A DNA stretch of 64,000 nt, taken from Rhizobium sp. Root483D2 (lineage in GTDB: Bacteria; Pseudomonadota; Alphaproteobacteria; Rhizobiales; Rhizobiaceae). Below are positions 17,458 to 25,323 of this stretch, piece by piece. Position 1 is the stretch's first letter. Each line of letters begins with the position of its first letter. The stretch covers positions 87,907-151,906 of the forward strand of contig NZ_LMFB01000005.1 of assembly GCF_001426685.1 (NCBI RefSeq), written 5' to 3'. A program made the position numbers and the translations under genes. The notes under the pieces were generated by a model. That model saw only the letters and a list, made by a program, of their open reading frames with translations, did no database searches and was not told where the DNA came from.

Positions 17458-17802
17458 CTACAAAAAATCGTCCCGTCTGGGCGTGAACGTGTCGATCAGC
17501 AATCCCTCCTCAAGCGCCACGACGCCATGGACGAGGTTTGGTGCGACGATGAAGCTGCTGCCGGTGGGCAGCGTGGTAGTTATGCCATCGACCGTCACTT
17601 CGAAAACGCCCTTGGCCACGTAGCTGACCTGCGTATGCGGGTGGGAATGCAGTGCGCCGATGGCGCCCTTGTCGAAACTGAAGGCAACGAGCATCAGTTC
17701 GGGCCGATGCGAGAGAACGGCGCGGCGGTTGCCGGGGGAGGTTTCCGTCCAGATGAGGTTTTCCGGTAATGTGGTGTGCTCAGGCATTGGTTTCTCCGTC
17801 AT
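17458..17802 (-). CDS. kdgF: KdgF-like cupin (unsaturated uronate linearisation)
   Basis: 114-residue single-domain cupin with the metal-binding segment LHSHPHTQVSYVAKG and a second motif around IVAPNLVHGV. KdgF proteins convert 4,5-unsaturated uronates, released from pectin or alginate, to linear keto-deoxyuronates. The position directly after kduI and kduD supports this. ATG 17802 overlaps the kduD stop (ATGA), which fixes the start. It is the last gene of the uronate operon. Confidence 0.82.
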   Translation of the reverse strand: MTEKPMPEHTTLPENLIWTETSPGNRRAVLSHRPELMLVAFSFDKGAIGALHSHPHTQVSYVAKGVFEVTVDGITTTLPTGSSFIVAPNLVHGVVALEEGLLIDTFTPRRDDFL

Positions 17803-18554
17803 CGTGCAAGCCATCCGCCATCGACCGGAAGGACAGTGCCGTGCACATAGTCCGAGGCGTGCGAGGCGAGGAAGACGGCGGCTCCAGCCATATCATCCGC
17901 CCGCGCCCAGCGCCTGGCCGGAATGCGCTTGAGGATATCGGCATTGCGTTCGGCGTCTGCCCGCAGTGCCGTGGTGTTGTTGGTCTCGACATAGCCGGGG
18001 GCGATGGCGTTGACGTTGATGCCATGCACTGCCCATTCATTGGCCATCAATCGCGTCAGCCCGGCAAGGCCGCTTTTTGCGGCGGTATAGGATGCCACCC
18101 GAATGCCGCCCTGGAACGACAGGAGGGACGCGATATTGATGATTTTAGCGGGGAGCTTTTGCGCCATTGCCACTCGTGCAAAGGCCTGGCAGAGAAAGAA
18201 TGCCGATTTGAGATTGGTGTCCATGACGGCGTCCCAATCCTCCTCGGTGAAATCGATCGTATCGGCGCGTCTGATAATTCCCGCATTATTGACCAAAATG
18301 TCAGGAGATTGCCGGATGGCGCAGGCATCCGCGATGACGGCGCGCACCTCGTCCATCCTGGAAAGATCGGCCAGAAGCGGGTGAAACGCCCGGCCGGCAG
18401 TGGTGACGAGATCAGCGGTCTCGACCATCGGCGAGCGTCCGACGCCGATAATGTCGGCGCCCGCATTGGCTAGGCCCACGGCGATCGCCTGGCCGATGCC
18501 TGTGTTTGCGCCGGTGACGATGGCGCAGCGGCCGGAAAGATCGAACGGGTTCAT
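17799..18554 (-). CDS. kduD: 2-dehydro-3-deoxy-D-gluconate 5-dehydrogenase
   Basis: 251-residue short-chain dehydrogenase. The NAD-binding glycines are in AIVTGANTGIGQAIA, the NNAG motif in ILVNNAGIIRR, and the catalytic Tyr-Lys in SYTAAKSGLAGLTR. With KduI upstream it performs the second step, reduction of the diketo sugar acid to 2-keto-3-deoxygluconate. Overlaps of 4 bases with both kduI and kdgF indicate a tight operon. No KDG kinase or aldolase gene is in this window. Confidence 0.92.
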   Translation of the reverse strand: MNPFDLSGRCAIVTGANTGIGQAIAVGLANAGADIIGVGRSPMVETADLVTTAGRAFHPLLADLSRMDEVRAVIADACAIRQSPDILVNNAGIIRRADTIDFTEEDWDAVMDTNLKSAFFLCQAFARVAMAQKLPAKIINIASLLSFQGGIRVASYTAAKSGLAGLTRLMANEWAVHGINVNAIAPGYVETNNTTALRADAERNADILKRIPARRWARADDMAGAAVFLASHASDYVHGTVLPVDGGWLAR

Positions 18555-19393
18555 CTCAGGCTTTCCATCGGGACCTTGTCCATGTCGGTAAAGCTCATGT
18601 TATCGCCGGCCATCGCCCAGATGAAGGAGTAGCGTCCGGTGCCTGCACCGGAGTGGATGGACCACCCCGGCGACAGCACCGCATCAAGGTTTTTCAGCAC
18701 GAGGTGGCGCGTTTCATGCGGTTCGCCCATGAAATGGAAGATGCGGGTCGCCTCCTCCATGCCGAAATAGAGATAGACCTCCATGCGCCGGTCATGCACA
18801 TGCGCGGGCATGGTGTTCCAGACGGAACCGGGCTCGAAGATCGTCAGGCCGACCAGAAGCTGGCAGCTCTCGCAGACGTCCGGATGCACATACTGGTTGA
18901 TCGTCCGGGCATTGGCCTCTTCGGCCGAGCCGGTACGCACCTTCTTTGCCATGTCGAGCGTGATCAGCATCGTCGGGCAGACGCGGTGTGCCGGCGCACT
19001 CAGCAGATAGAATGCGGCGGGGGTATTGGGGTCGTCGCTGCGAAACGATAGCGTCCCCTGCCCCATGCCGACATAGAGCGCGTCCTGAAACCCCAGCGGA
19101 TACTCGGTACCCCCGGCCGTTACCGTGCCCTTGCCGCCGATGTTGAGAATGGCGGCTTCGCGCCGTTCGAGGAACTGGCTGGTGCCGGTTTCCTTGACTT
19201 CGTCGATGACAAGCGTTTGCTCCACAGGCACGATGCCGCCGGCGATCATCCGGTCGAGATGGCTGTAGGTGAGATTGATCTGGCCTTTGGAGAAAAGCCC
19301 CTCGATGAGAAAGCCTTCGCGCAGGCCTTTCGTGTCGCGCCGGGCGGTGTCTTCTGGTCCGACGACCTGGCGCACGTTTACGGAAATTGTCAC
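18551..19393 (-). CDS. kduI: 5-dehydro-4-deoxy-D-glucuronate isomerase
   Basis: 280 residues starting TISVNVRQVVGPEDT, a cupin-like metalloisomerase. Metal-ligand residues are visible in MPAHVHDRRMEVYLYF, and YSFIWAMAGDN is at the C-terminus. It converts 5-keto-4-deoxyuronate to 3-deoxy-D-glycero-2,5-hexodiulosonate. I chose the GTG at 19393 because AGAGG lies just upstream and the KduI family starts there; a longer open frame reaches 19483 but adds residues without family support and runs into the ATPase gene. Confidence 0.93.
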   Translation of the reverse strand: MTISVNVRQVVGPEDTARRDTKGLREGFLIEGLFSKGQINLTYSHLDRMIAGGIVPVEQTLVIDEVKETGTSQFLERREAAILNIGGKGTVTAGGTEYPLGFQDALYVGMGQGTLSFRSDDPNTPAAFYLLSAPAHRVCPTMLITLDMAKKVRTGSAEEANARTINQYVHPDVCESCQLLVGLTIFEPGSVWNTMPAHVHDRRMEVYLYFGMEEATRIFHFMGEPHETRHLVLKNLDAVLSPGWSIHSGAGTGRYSFIWAMAGDNMSFTDMDKVPMESLR

Positions 19394-19424
19394 GGCATTT
19401 GCCTCTTGGCTTTGAAGGAAAGGG

Positions 19425-20165
19425 TCAGGTAAGGACGACATATTCGGTGAGCTGGCTGATGCTGGTATCGGCCTTTTGCACATCGAATACCTTGGTCCCG
19501 TGGCTCATGATCACGAACCGGTCGCAGACCTGGTAGGCGTGATAGAGATTGTGCGTCACCAGCACGCTCGACACGCCCTCGGCCTTCAGCTTCAGCACCT
19601 GCGCCAGAAGGGCCTCGGTTTCGCGCACCGACAAAGCCGAGGTCGGCTCGTCAAGCAGCAGCACCCGCCGCTTGAAGAAGACGGCACGCGCGATGGCGAC
19701 GGCCTGCTTCTGGCCGCCGGAGAGGTCTCCCACCAGTTTGTCGGGAGAATCAATGCCGGAAATATGGACGGCCTTTTCCAGCACCTCCATGGCAATATCG
19801 CGCATCTCCCCCTGTTTCAGGAAGCCGAACGCATTGGTGCGCTCGCGCCCCATGAAGATGTTGCGGGTGATGGAGAGCGAATCCACCAGGGCGGTGTTCT
19901 GATAGATCGTTTCGATCCCGGCATCGGCGGAATCGGACCGGCAGGTAAACACCGCCCTTTGGCCGTCGACGCTCAAGTGGCCAGAGGTCGGCTTGTGGAT
20001 CCCCGATATCAGGTTGACCGTGGTCGATTTGCCGGCGCCGTTATCGCCGAGAAGGCCGACGACTTCGTTGGGGCCGATGTGGAAACTGAGGTCGCGCAGC
20101 GCCGTCAATGCGCCAAAGCTCTTGGAGATATTGTGCAGTTCGAGAAGATTGGGTGCGGACATCAT
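19425..20165 (-). CDS. Sugar ABC transporter ATPase (FrcA-like)
   Basis: 246 residues with Walker A GDNGAGKST, signature LSGGQKQA, Walker B LLLDEPTSAL and switch LVTHNL. Most CUT2 sugar importers have a double-length ATPase near 500 residues; this is the single-domain form, as in the fructose importer FrcBCA of rhizobia. Start and stop overlaps link it to the permease gene (ATGA). Context with kduI, kduD and kdgF makes a hexuronate or oligogalacturonate breakdown product the likely substrate. Confidence 0.88.
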   Translation of the reverse strand: MMSAPNLLELHNISKSFGALTALRDLSFHIGPNEVVGLLGDNGAGKSTTVNLISGIHKPTSGHLSVDGQRAVFTCRSDSADAGIETIYQNTALVDSLSITRNIFMGRERTNAFGFLKQGEMRDIAMEVLEKAVHISGIDSPDKLVGDLSGGQKQAVAIARAVFFKRRVLLLDEPTSALSVRETEALLAQVLKLKAEGVSSVLVTHNLYHAYQVCDRFVIMSHGTKVFDVQKADTSISQLTEYVVLT

Positions 20166-21187
20166 GCAGCCCCCCGGCGTTCGATGAGATGGTTGAAGGC
20201 GGCCGCGACCACGATCAGCGTGGCGATGAACATGTCGAGATAGAAGCCCGGTGCTCTGAGCAGCAGCAGCACATCGGTGATGGTGTGGATCAGCATGACG
20301 CCGAGGAAGATCCCGATGATCGAGCCGCGCCCGCCGCGCAGTGAAAGCCCGCCGATGACGCAGGCGGCAATCGCCTGGAGTTCCAGCCCCGCCCCCTGCC
20401 CCGGCTGAACGCTGCCGACGCGCGCCGTGGCGATGATGCCGGCAACAGCCGCCATGCCGCCGGCAATGGCAAAGGCAATCATCTTGACGCGATCGGTGTT
20501 GATGCCGATGGCGGTCGCCGCAGCGGGATTGCCGCCGGTCGCAAAGACATGGTTGCCAAACCGGTGACGGTGCAGCAGCAGGTAAAAGCCGATGACGAAC
20601 AGCACGATCCAGATGAAGGCGGCATTGATGCCGAAGATCGTTCCGGCAAACAGGCTGGTAAAGGCAGGCTCCGGATCGAACCGGACCTGGACGGCGCCAT
20701 TATAGAGCAGCACCGCACCGCGCCAGAACAGCAGTCCCCCGAGCGTGACGATGAAGGACGGCAGGCCGAAGCGCAGTGTGATCGTACCGTTGAGAAGTCC
20801 GATCATCACGCCGAGCAGAATACCGAGCGGCGCTGCAATGAACGCGCTCATGCCGCCATCGACGAGGCTTGCCATCAGGACGGCCGTCAACGTGTAGACC
20901 GAGCCGATCGACAGGTCGAATTCACCGGCGATCATCAGGATACCTGCGCCGAGCGCCAGGCAGCCGAGCACCGGAATGGCCTTCATCAGGATCGTCAGGT
21001 TCTGCGGCGACAAATAGCGGAAGTCGTCGGGATAGGCGAGCGCGCCAACGATGCAGACGATCTGCAGGGTCGCAAAGACCAGGAGGATGGCTCCGGCCGG
21101 CATCGTCATGATCTGCTTCAGCAGCGATTGTTTTTTCGTGCGCGATTTTGGCACGGTACTGTCGGTCATGGCATAGGTCACTGTCAT
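20162..21187 (-). CDS. Sugar ABC transporter permease (RbsC/FrcC-like)
   Basis: About 341 residues with a cytoplasmic lysine/arginine-rich N-terminus and some eight to ten hydrophobic segments. The CUT2 pattern is LGAGILMIAGEFDLSIGSVYTLTA, GLPSFIVTLGGLLFWRG and VIGGLSLRGGRGSIIGIFLG. ATG 21187 is chosen, with a GTG at 21190 also in frame; ATG at 21169 (MTDSTVPKS) is another option. It acts with the ATPase and binding protein of the same operon. Confidence 0.88.
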   Translation of the reverse strand: MTVTYAMTDSTVPKSRTKKQSLLKQIMTMPAGAILLVFATLQIVCIVGALAYPDDFRYLSPQNLTILMKAIPVLGCLALGAGILMIAGEFDLSIGSVYTLTAVLMASLVDGGMSAFIAAPLGILLGVMIGLLNGTITLRFGLPSFIVTLGGLLFWRGAVLLYNGAVQVRFDPEPAFTSLFAGTIFGINAAFIWIVLFVIGFYLLLHRHRFGNHVFATGGNPAAATAIGINTDRVKMIAFAIAGGMAAVAGIIATARVGSVQPGQGAGLELQAIAACVIGGLSLRGGRGSIIGIFLGVMLIHTITDVLLLLRAPGFYLDMFIATLIVVAAAFNHLIERRGAA

Positions 21188-21253
21188 CACTCTGTTCCAG
21201 GGATCGCGATGACCTTCCGGTTGGTGGCCGGAAGGTCTCTCAGGCGAAACGCG

Positions 21254-22204
21254 CTAGCGGTAGCTGCCGATCAGCGGCTTGACCGAGCTGATGCGCGACT
21301 TGTCGAGGAAGGCGCCCTGGCCCGTATCGACATCGGTGGGCGTCAGACCATATTTCTTGGCCAGCGCGATCTGGGCGATGGGATAGTAGCCCTGCAGATA
21401 GGGCTGCTGGTCCATCGTTGCGAACATGGCGCCAGACTCCACGGCATTGACGATTTCCACCGCCAGATCGAACCCGCCAAAGGGAATATCGATGCCGGCA
21501 TCCTTGATGGCGCCGGCGCCGACGGTCGAGGTGACCGATCCGGTGCCGAACAGCGCCTTGACGGTGGGATTGGCGATCAGGAACTGGGCAATGATATTCT
21601 GGGCCTCGGCGGGATCGAGCCCGGAGCGCACCGTTTCCACCTTGATGCCCTTCTCCTTCATCGCCTTTTCGATGCCGCCGCCACGGGCGACAGCGAATGA
21701 GGCTTCTGGAATTTCGCGCGGATTGAAGACGACATCGCCTTCCTTCAGGCCGAACTGCTCGATCATGCGGTTGCCGAGCTCGTAACCGGAGGCGAATTCA
21801 TCCATGCCGACATAGGCCTGGCGGCAATTGCCCTTGGCGCCATCGAGGTCGTCATTGTTGAAACCGATGACGATGATGCCTGCCTTGACGGCAGCGCAAA
21901 TGCTGGCGTCAAACGCATCCGACGAGGAAATGGCAACAGCGATGCCATCGACGCCGCTCACTGTGGCGCTTTCGATCAGGTCGTTCTGGCGCACCGGATC
22001 GTTGTTGGCATATTGCACGTCGAGATCGACGCCGAACTGGGCAGCGGCATCTTGTGCGCCTTTGACGACCGGGTTAAAGAACTGGACACTCGGATCAAGG
22101 TAGATGATCATCGTCGCCTTGACATCGGCCGCCACGGCGGTGGATGTGAAAGCCATAGCTGCGCATGCCGCAAGCATTGCGGTTTTCAGTCTGGTCAATT
22201 TCAT
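21254..22204 (-). CDS. Periplasmic sugar-binding protein (RbsB-like)
   Basis: About 316 residues with a Sec signal peptide (MKLTRLKTAMLAACAAMAFT, cleavage near TAVAA). The mature part is a periplasmic-binding-protein-1 fold: MIIYLDPSVQFFNPVVKGAQDAAAQFG, DGIAVAISSSDAF and VIGFNNDDLDGAKGN. ATG 22204 has GGGAGG 8 nt upstream. It is the substrate receptor of the importer; the ligand cannot be read from sequence, but the operon points to a uronate or derivative. Confidence 0.9.
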   Translation of the reverse strand: MKLTRLKTAMLAACAAMAFTSTAVAADVKATMIIYLDPSVQFFNPVVKGAQDAAAQFGVDLDVQYANNDPVRQNDLIESATVSGVDGIAVAISSSDAFDASICAAVKAGIIVIGFNNDDLDGAKGNCRQAYVGMDEFASGYELGNRMIEQFGLKEGDVVFNPREIPEASFAVARGGGIEKAMKEKGIKVETVRSGLDPAEAQNIIAQFLIANPTVKALFGTGSVTSTVGAGAIKDAGIDIPFGGFDLAVEIVNAVESGAMFATMDQQPYLQGYYPIAQIALAKKYGLTPTDVDTGQGAFLDKSRISSVKPLIGSYR

Positions 22205-22328
22205 TTGCGTATCCTCCCTTTGGATGTGCAATCGGGGTCGAAAGACCCATGTCCCGGCTGGCGGGCTCCGACCAAAGATCGCGCCAGCCGGGATACTCCT
22301 CCTCTGCCTCAGATGCCGGTGAGCATGC

Positions 22329-23849
22329 TCACCGGAACCAAGGATCCGGCCGGCCCAAGGTCACGTGAATGCCCTTGAACTGCGAATATTCGTCGAAACC
22401 GTAGCGGCCGAGCTCCCGTCCGAGACCACTCTTCTTGTAGCCGCCGATCGGCAATTCAGGCGCACCATCGATGACGCTGTTGATCCAGCAGCGCCCGGCG
22501 CGGATACGCCGGATGCTTTGCAGCGCGTTTTCCAGATTGGTGGACCAGACGCTGGCCGACAGGCCGAATTCCGAGGCGTTGGCCAAGGCGACCGCCTCAT
22601 CGGCCGTCTTGAATGTCAGCGTGGACAGAACCGGACCGAAGATCTCCTCGCGGGCGATCGACATATCGGCCGTGACGCCGGAAAACACGGTCGGCGCATA
22701 ATAGAGGCCCGAGCCCTCCCCGACCCGCATGCCGCCAAGCAGCAATTCGGCCCCGTCCGCCTGCCCCGCCTCGACATAGGAATGGACCTTGGCGGCATGA
22801 GCCTCCGAGATCATCGCACCGATCCTCGTGCGCTCGTTCAGCGGATCACCGAAGGTCACCTTGCGGGAGATGTCGAGCAGGCGCTCCATTAGCGCATCGC
22901 GGATGCCCTCTTGAACGAGAAGCCGGCTTCCCGAGATGCAGCATTGGCCGGCATTGTGGTAGACGCCATAGGCGATGCCGTCGGCGGCCGCGTCGAGGTC
23001 CGCATCGGCAAAAACGATCTGCGGCCCCTTGCCGCCCAGTTCCAGGCCGACGCGCTTGACGCTGCGGGCGGCGATCTCGCCGAGTTTCGTTCCAACCCTG
23101 ACCGAGCCGGTGAAGGCGATCATATCGGTGCCCGGATCTTCCGCCAGGATCTGGCCTGCCGGATCGCCATAACCGGTGACGACATTGAAGACGCCGTCAG
23201 GAATGCCTGCCTCGCGCGCCAGTTCCGCCATGCGGATCGAGGTGCCGGAGGTGAATTCGGATGGCTTCAGCACCACCGTGCAACCGCCGCCAATCGCCCA
23301 GGGCACGCGCTCGGAGGCGATGATGAAGGGAAAGTTCCATGGTGTGATGATGCCGACGACGCCGACCGGCTCCCTCAGCACGAGGCCGAGACGATTGTCG
23401 CCGATATTGTTGTGGGTCTGGCCTTCCAGCGCGCGGGCCTGACCGGCCGCATAGGACCAGAGATCGGCACAGAAGGTGATTTCGCCGCGCGCCTGTGCGA
23501 TCGGCTTTCCAACCTCCAGGCTCTCGATCAGCGCGATCTCTTCGACATTGGCGAGAATAAGCTCGGCGGTCTTGAACATCAGCCGCGACCGCTCGGCACC
23601 CGACATGCGCGGCCAGGGACCTGTATCGAAGGCGCGGCGGGCGGCAGCGATGGCGGCGCGGACGTCATCCGCAGACGCGTCAGGCCATGTTCCGACAACG
23701 ATGCCGGCATGGCCGGGGCTGACGCGATCGATGGTTTTGCCTGACTGCGCATCCACAGACTTGCCATCGACAAGCATCCGGTAGCGGGATTTACTCTGTA
23801 GCCGCGGATCACTAGAATCGGGCGCTATGAAATTGTTCTGTATCGTCAT
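22329..23849 (-). CDS. NAD(P)-dependent aldehyde dehydrogenase
   Basis: 506 residues with ALDH signatures: PWNFPFIIASERVPWAIGGG, GSVRVGTKLG, catalytic-glutamate motif LELGGKGPQ and the catalytic cysteine in NAGQCCISGSRL. It is first in the leftward uronate operon and divergent from the GntR regulator. The substrate is not certain; an aldehyde arising from sugar-acid breakdown is likely. ATG 23849 is taken, with a TTG at 23852 in frame. Confidence 0.88.
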   Translation of the reverse strand: MTIQNNFIAPDSSDPRLQSKSRYRMLVDGKSVDAQSGKTIDRVSPGHAGIVVGTWPDASADDVRAAIAAARRAFDTGPWPRMSGAERSRLMFKTAELILANVEEIALIESLEVGKPIAQARGEITFCADLWSYAAGQARALEGQTHNNIGDNRLGLVLREPVGVVGIITPWNFPFIIASERVPWAIGGGCTVVLKPSEFTSGTSIRMAELAREAGIPDGVFNVVTGYGDPAGQILAEDPGTDMIAFTGSVRVGTKLGEIAARSVKRVGLELGGKGPQIVFADADLDAAADGIAYGVYHNAGQCCISGSRLLVQEGIRDALMERLLDISRKVTFGDPLNERTRIGAMISEAHAAKVHSYVEAGQADGAELLLGGMRVGEGSGLYYAPTVFSGVTADMSIAREEIFGPVLSTLTFKTADEAVALANASEFGLSASVWSTNLENALQSIRRIRAGRCWINSVIDGAPELPIGGYKKSGLGRELGRYGFDEYSQFKGIHVTLGRPDPWFR

Positions 23850-23925
23850 CAACCAACCGGGATGTCCGTCCCGGCTCCTCCATTCCGGCCCGGCGTATCG
23901 AGCGCCGCGCTTGTGTTACCGCTAA

Positions 23926-23945
23926 TATGTATGGTACTGTATGGT
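23926..23945. promoter_or_regulatory. Direct-repeat operator candidate, divergent GntR/ALDH promoters
   Basis: TGTATGGT occurs twice, at 23928-23935 and 23938-23945, ten bases apart, within the 137-base divergent region. GGTAC between them gives partial dyad symmetry. FCD-type GntR regulators commonly bind TGGT/ACCA half-sites, so this is a reasonable operator for the adjacent regulator. Confidence 0.4.
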
Positions 23946-23986
23946 GGTTATAAACGGATGTCAACGAGACAGCGGCGGCGAAAAGC

Positions 23987-24670
23987 ATGAACCTTGAAAC
24001 ATTGAAGATCGAGACCGGGGAAACCACGGCAGCGCAGGTCGAACGCGATCTGCGCGAGGCCATCATCCGGCTGGACCTCGCCCCCGGCTCGCGCCTCTCC
24101 GAACAGGAAATCGCGTCCCGTCTCGGCGTGTCGCGGCAGCCGGTCCGCGAAGCGCTGATCGCTCTTGGAAAATCGAAATTGGTGGAGATCCGCCCCAATC
24201 GCGGCACGGTGGTCGTCCGGATCTCAGCCCGTCAAATGATGGAAGCCCGTTTCGTGCGCGAGGCGATCGAAGTGGCTGTGGCCCGCCGGGCCAGCGAAAG
24301 CTTCGACACATGGACACGCCGGAAGATCGACAGCATCCTGCTGCGCCAGAAGATGGCGGCGACCGATCACGATCATAATGCATTCCGGCGGGAGGATGAG
24401 CAGTTTCACATCGCAATCGCGGAAGGTGCAGGCTGCGGTCTCGCCTGGAATGCGATTTCCGATATCAAGGCGCATATGGACAGGGTCTGCAACCTGCAAC
24501 TTCGCAACCCCACGTCGATGAACAATCTTATCGAGCAGCATGAAAAGATCGTCACCGCGATCGACGCTAGAAACGCCGATGCCGCCGCAGACGCCATGCG
24601 GGCACATCTCAACGGCATCTTGAACGACCTGCCGCAGATCGAATCCGATAACCGCGACCTGTTCGAATAG
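23987..24670 (+). CDS. GntR-family regulator, FCD (FadR) subfamily
   Basis: 227 residues. The N-terminal winged helix (about 15-80) contains LREAIIRLDLAPGSRLSEQEIASRLGVSRQPVREAL. The C-terminal all-helical FCD ligand domain has MEARFVREAIEVAVARRA, the metal-site histidine in EDEQFHIAIAEGAG and NLIEQHEKIVTAIDARNADAA. It is divergently oriented to the aldehyde dehydrogenase/ABC/kdu operon, so it most likely controls that operon in response to a uronate intermediate. Confidence 0.9.
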   Translation: MNLETLKIETGETTAAQVERDLREAIIRLDLAPGSRLSEQEIASRLGVSRQPVREALIALGKSKLVEIRPNRGTVVVRISARQMMEARFVREAIEVAVARRASESFDTWTRRKIDSILLRQKMAATDHDHNAFRREDEQFHIAIAEGAGCGLAWNAISDIKAHMDRVCNLQLRNPTSMNNLIEQHEKIVTAIDARNADAAADAMRAHLNGILNDLPQIESDNRDLFE

Positions 24671-24808
24671 CGGCATTGACCCAGCGGCCATCACGGAATC
24701 CAACGCATGCAGCGTGCGCACACGGACTGTCCTTAAAGGTAGGAACCGAACGCCCCACCGCTTCCTGTGACGGCTATACGCGGTACACCATGTCGCCTTG
24801 TGGAACAG

Positions 24809-24958
24809 TTACGCTGCTTTTTTTGCCTTCGCGGATGCCGGCTGGCCTTCCCGGGCCTCCACCAGGGCCATCTCGATGAGATAGCCAAGCATCTGGTCGC
24901 CGTTCACTTTGGCGAGAATCTTTGCACTTTCAAGCAGATCGACGATTGTATTTGCCAT
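24809..24958 (-). CDS. 49-residue hypothetical protein
   Basis: The frame reads MANTIVDLLESAKILAKVNG then DQMLGYLIEMALVEAREG and a short lysine/alanine-rich tail ending KAKKAA. It has a strong ribosome site (AGAGGAG, 6 nt before the ATG) and a sharply amphipathic helical composition. Codon use matches the G+C-rich flanks. It is small but looks genuine; no function is known to me. It lies alone between the GntR gene and the protease, in its own transcription unit or a leader of one. Confidence 0.7.
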   Translation of the reverse strand: MANTIVDLLESAKILAKVNGDQMLGYLIEMALVEAREGQPASAKAKKAA

Positions 24959-25323
24959 AATCAACTCCTCTTTCGGATGTTGAAAGCCTGGCCTCGCATC
25001 CTTAACGAAACCCTAATGGAGCACCCGTGATTTCCTGCGGTGGATGCACCATTTTTGGGGAGAATGCGGCGCGGCTGGCAAATCTTCCGGACGCGACTTG
25101 CCAAGAGATGGGCCTTGACCGGCCGATGGCGGGGCCACCAAACAGCTTTCCTGACCGGACTGGGGCGCTATCCACCCCAGTCCCAATCCGCCCAAGCGAT
25201 CACCATCGCACGCCCGTCCATTGCAGAGCCGCCTCTGCGGGGCCTAGATCCATATTCCAGCCAGAGCGCAAGCCTACGCAACGCAATACCTCAGTCTTCG
25301 GTGGTTGCGTCACCCGCGACTGC
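24959..25323. other. Intergenic region without recognisable gene
   Basis: About 365 bases between the 49-aa gene and the protease gene. Short frames here have no ribosome site or motif. The promoter for the 49-aa gene should be at its left end. A G+C-rich inverted segment (GGGGCGCTATCCACCCCAGTCCC) near 25160-25190 is the only structure seen. Confidence 0.4.

Noticed and set aside
20549..21700. 383-codon plus-strand frame over the sugar permease
   Set aside because: Antisense shadow of the permease and binding-protein genes; strongly biased composition.
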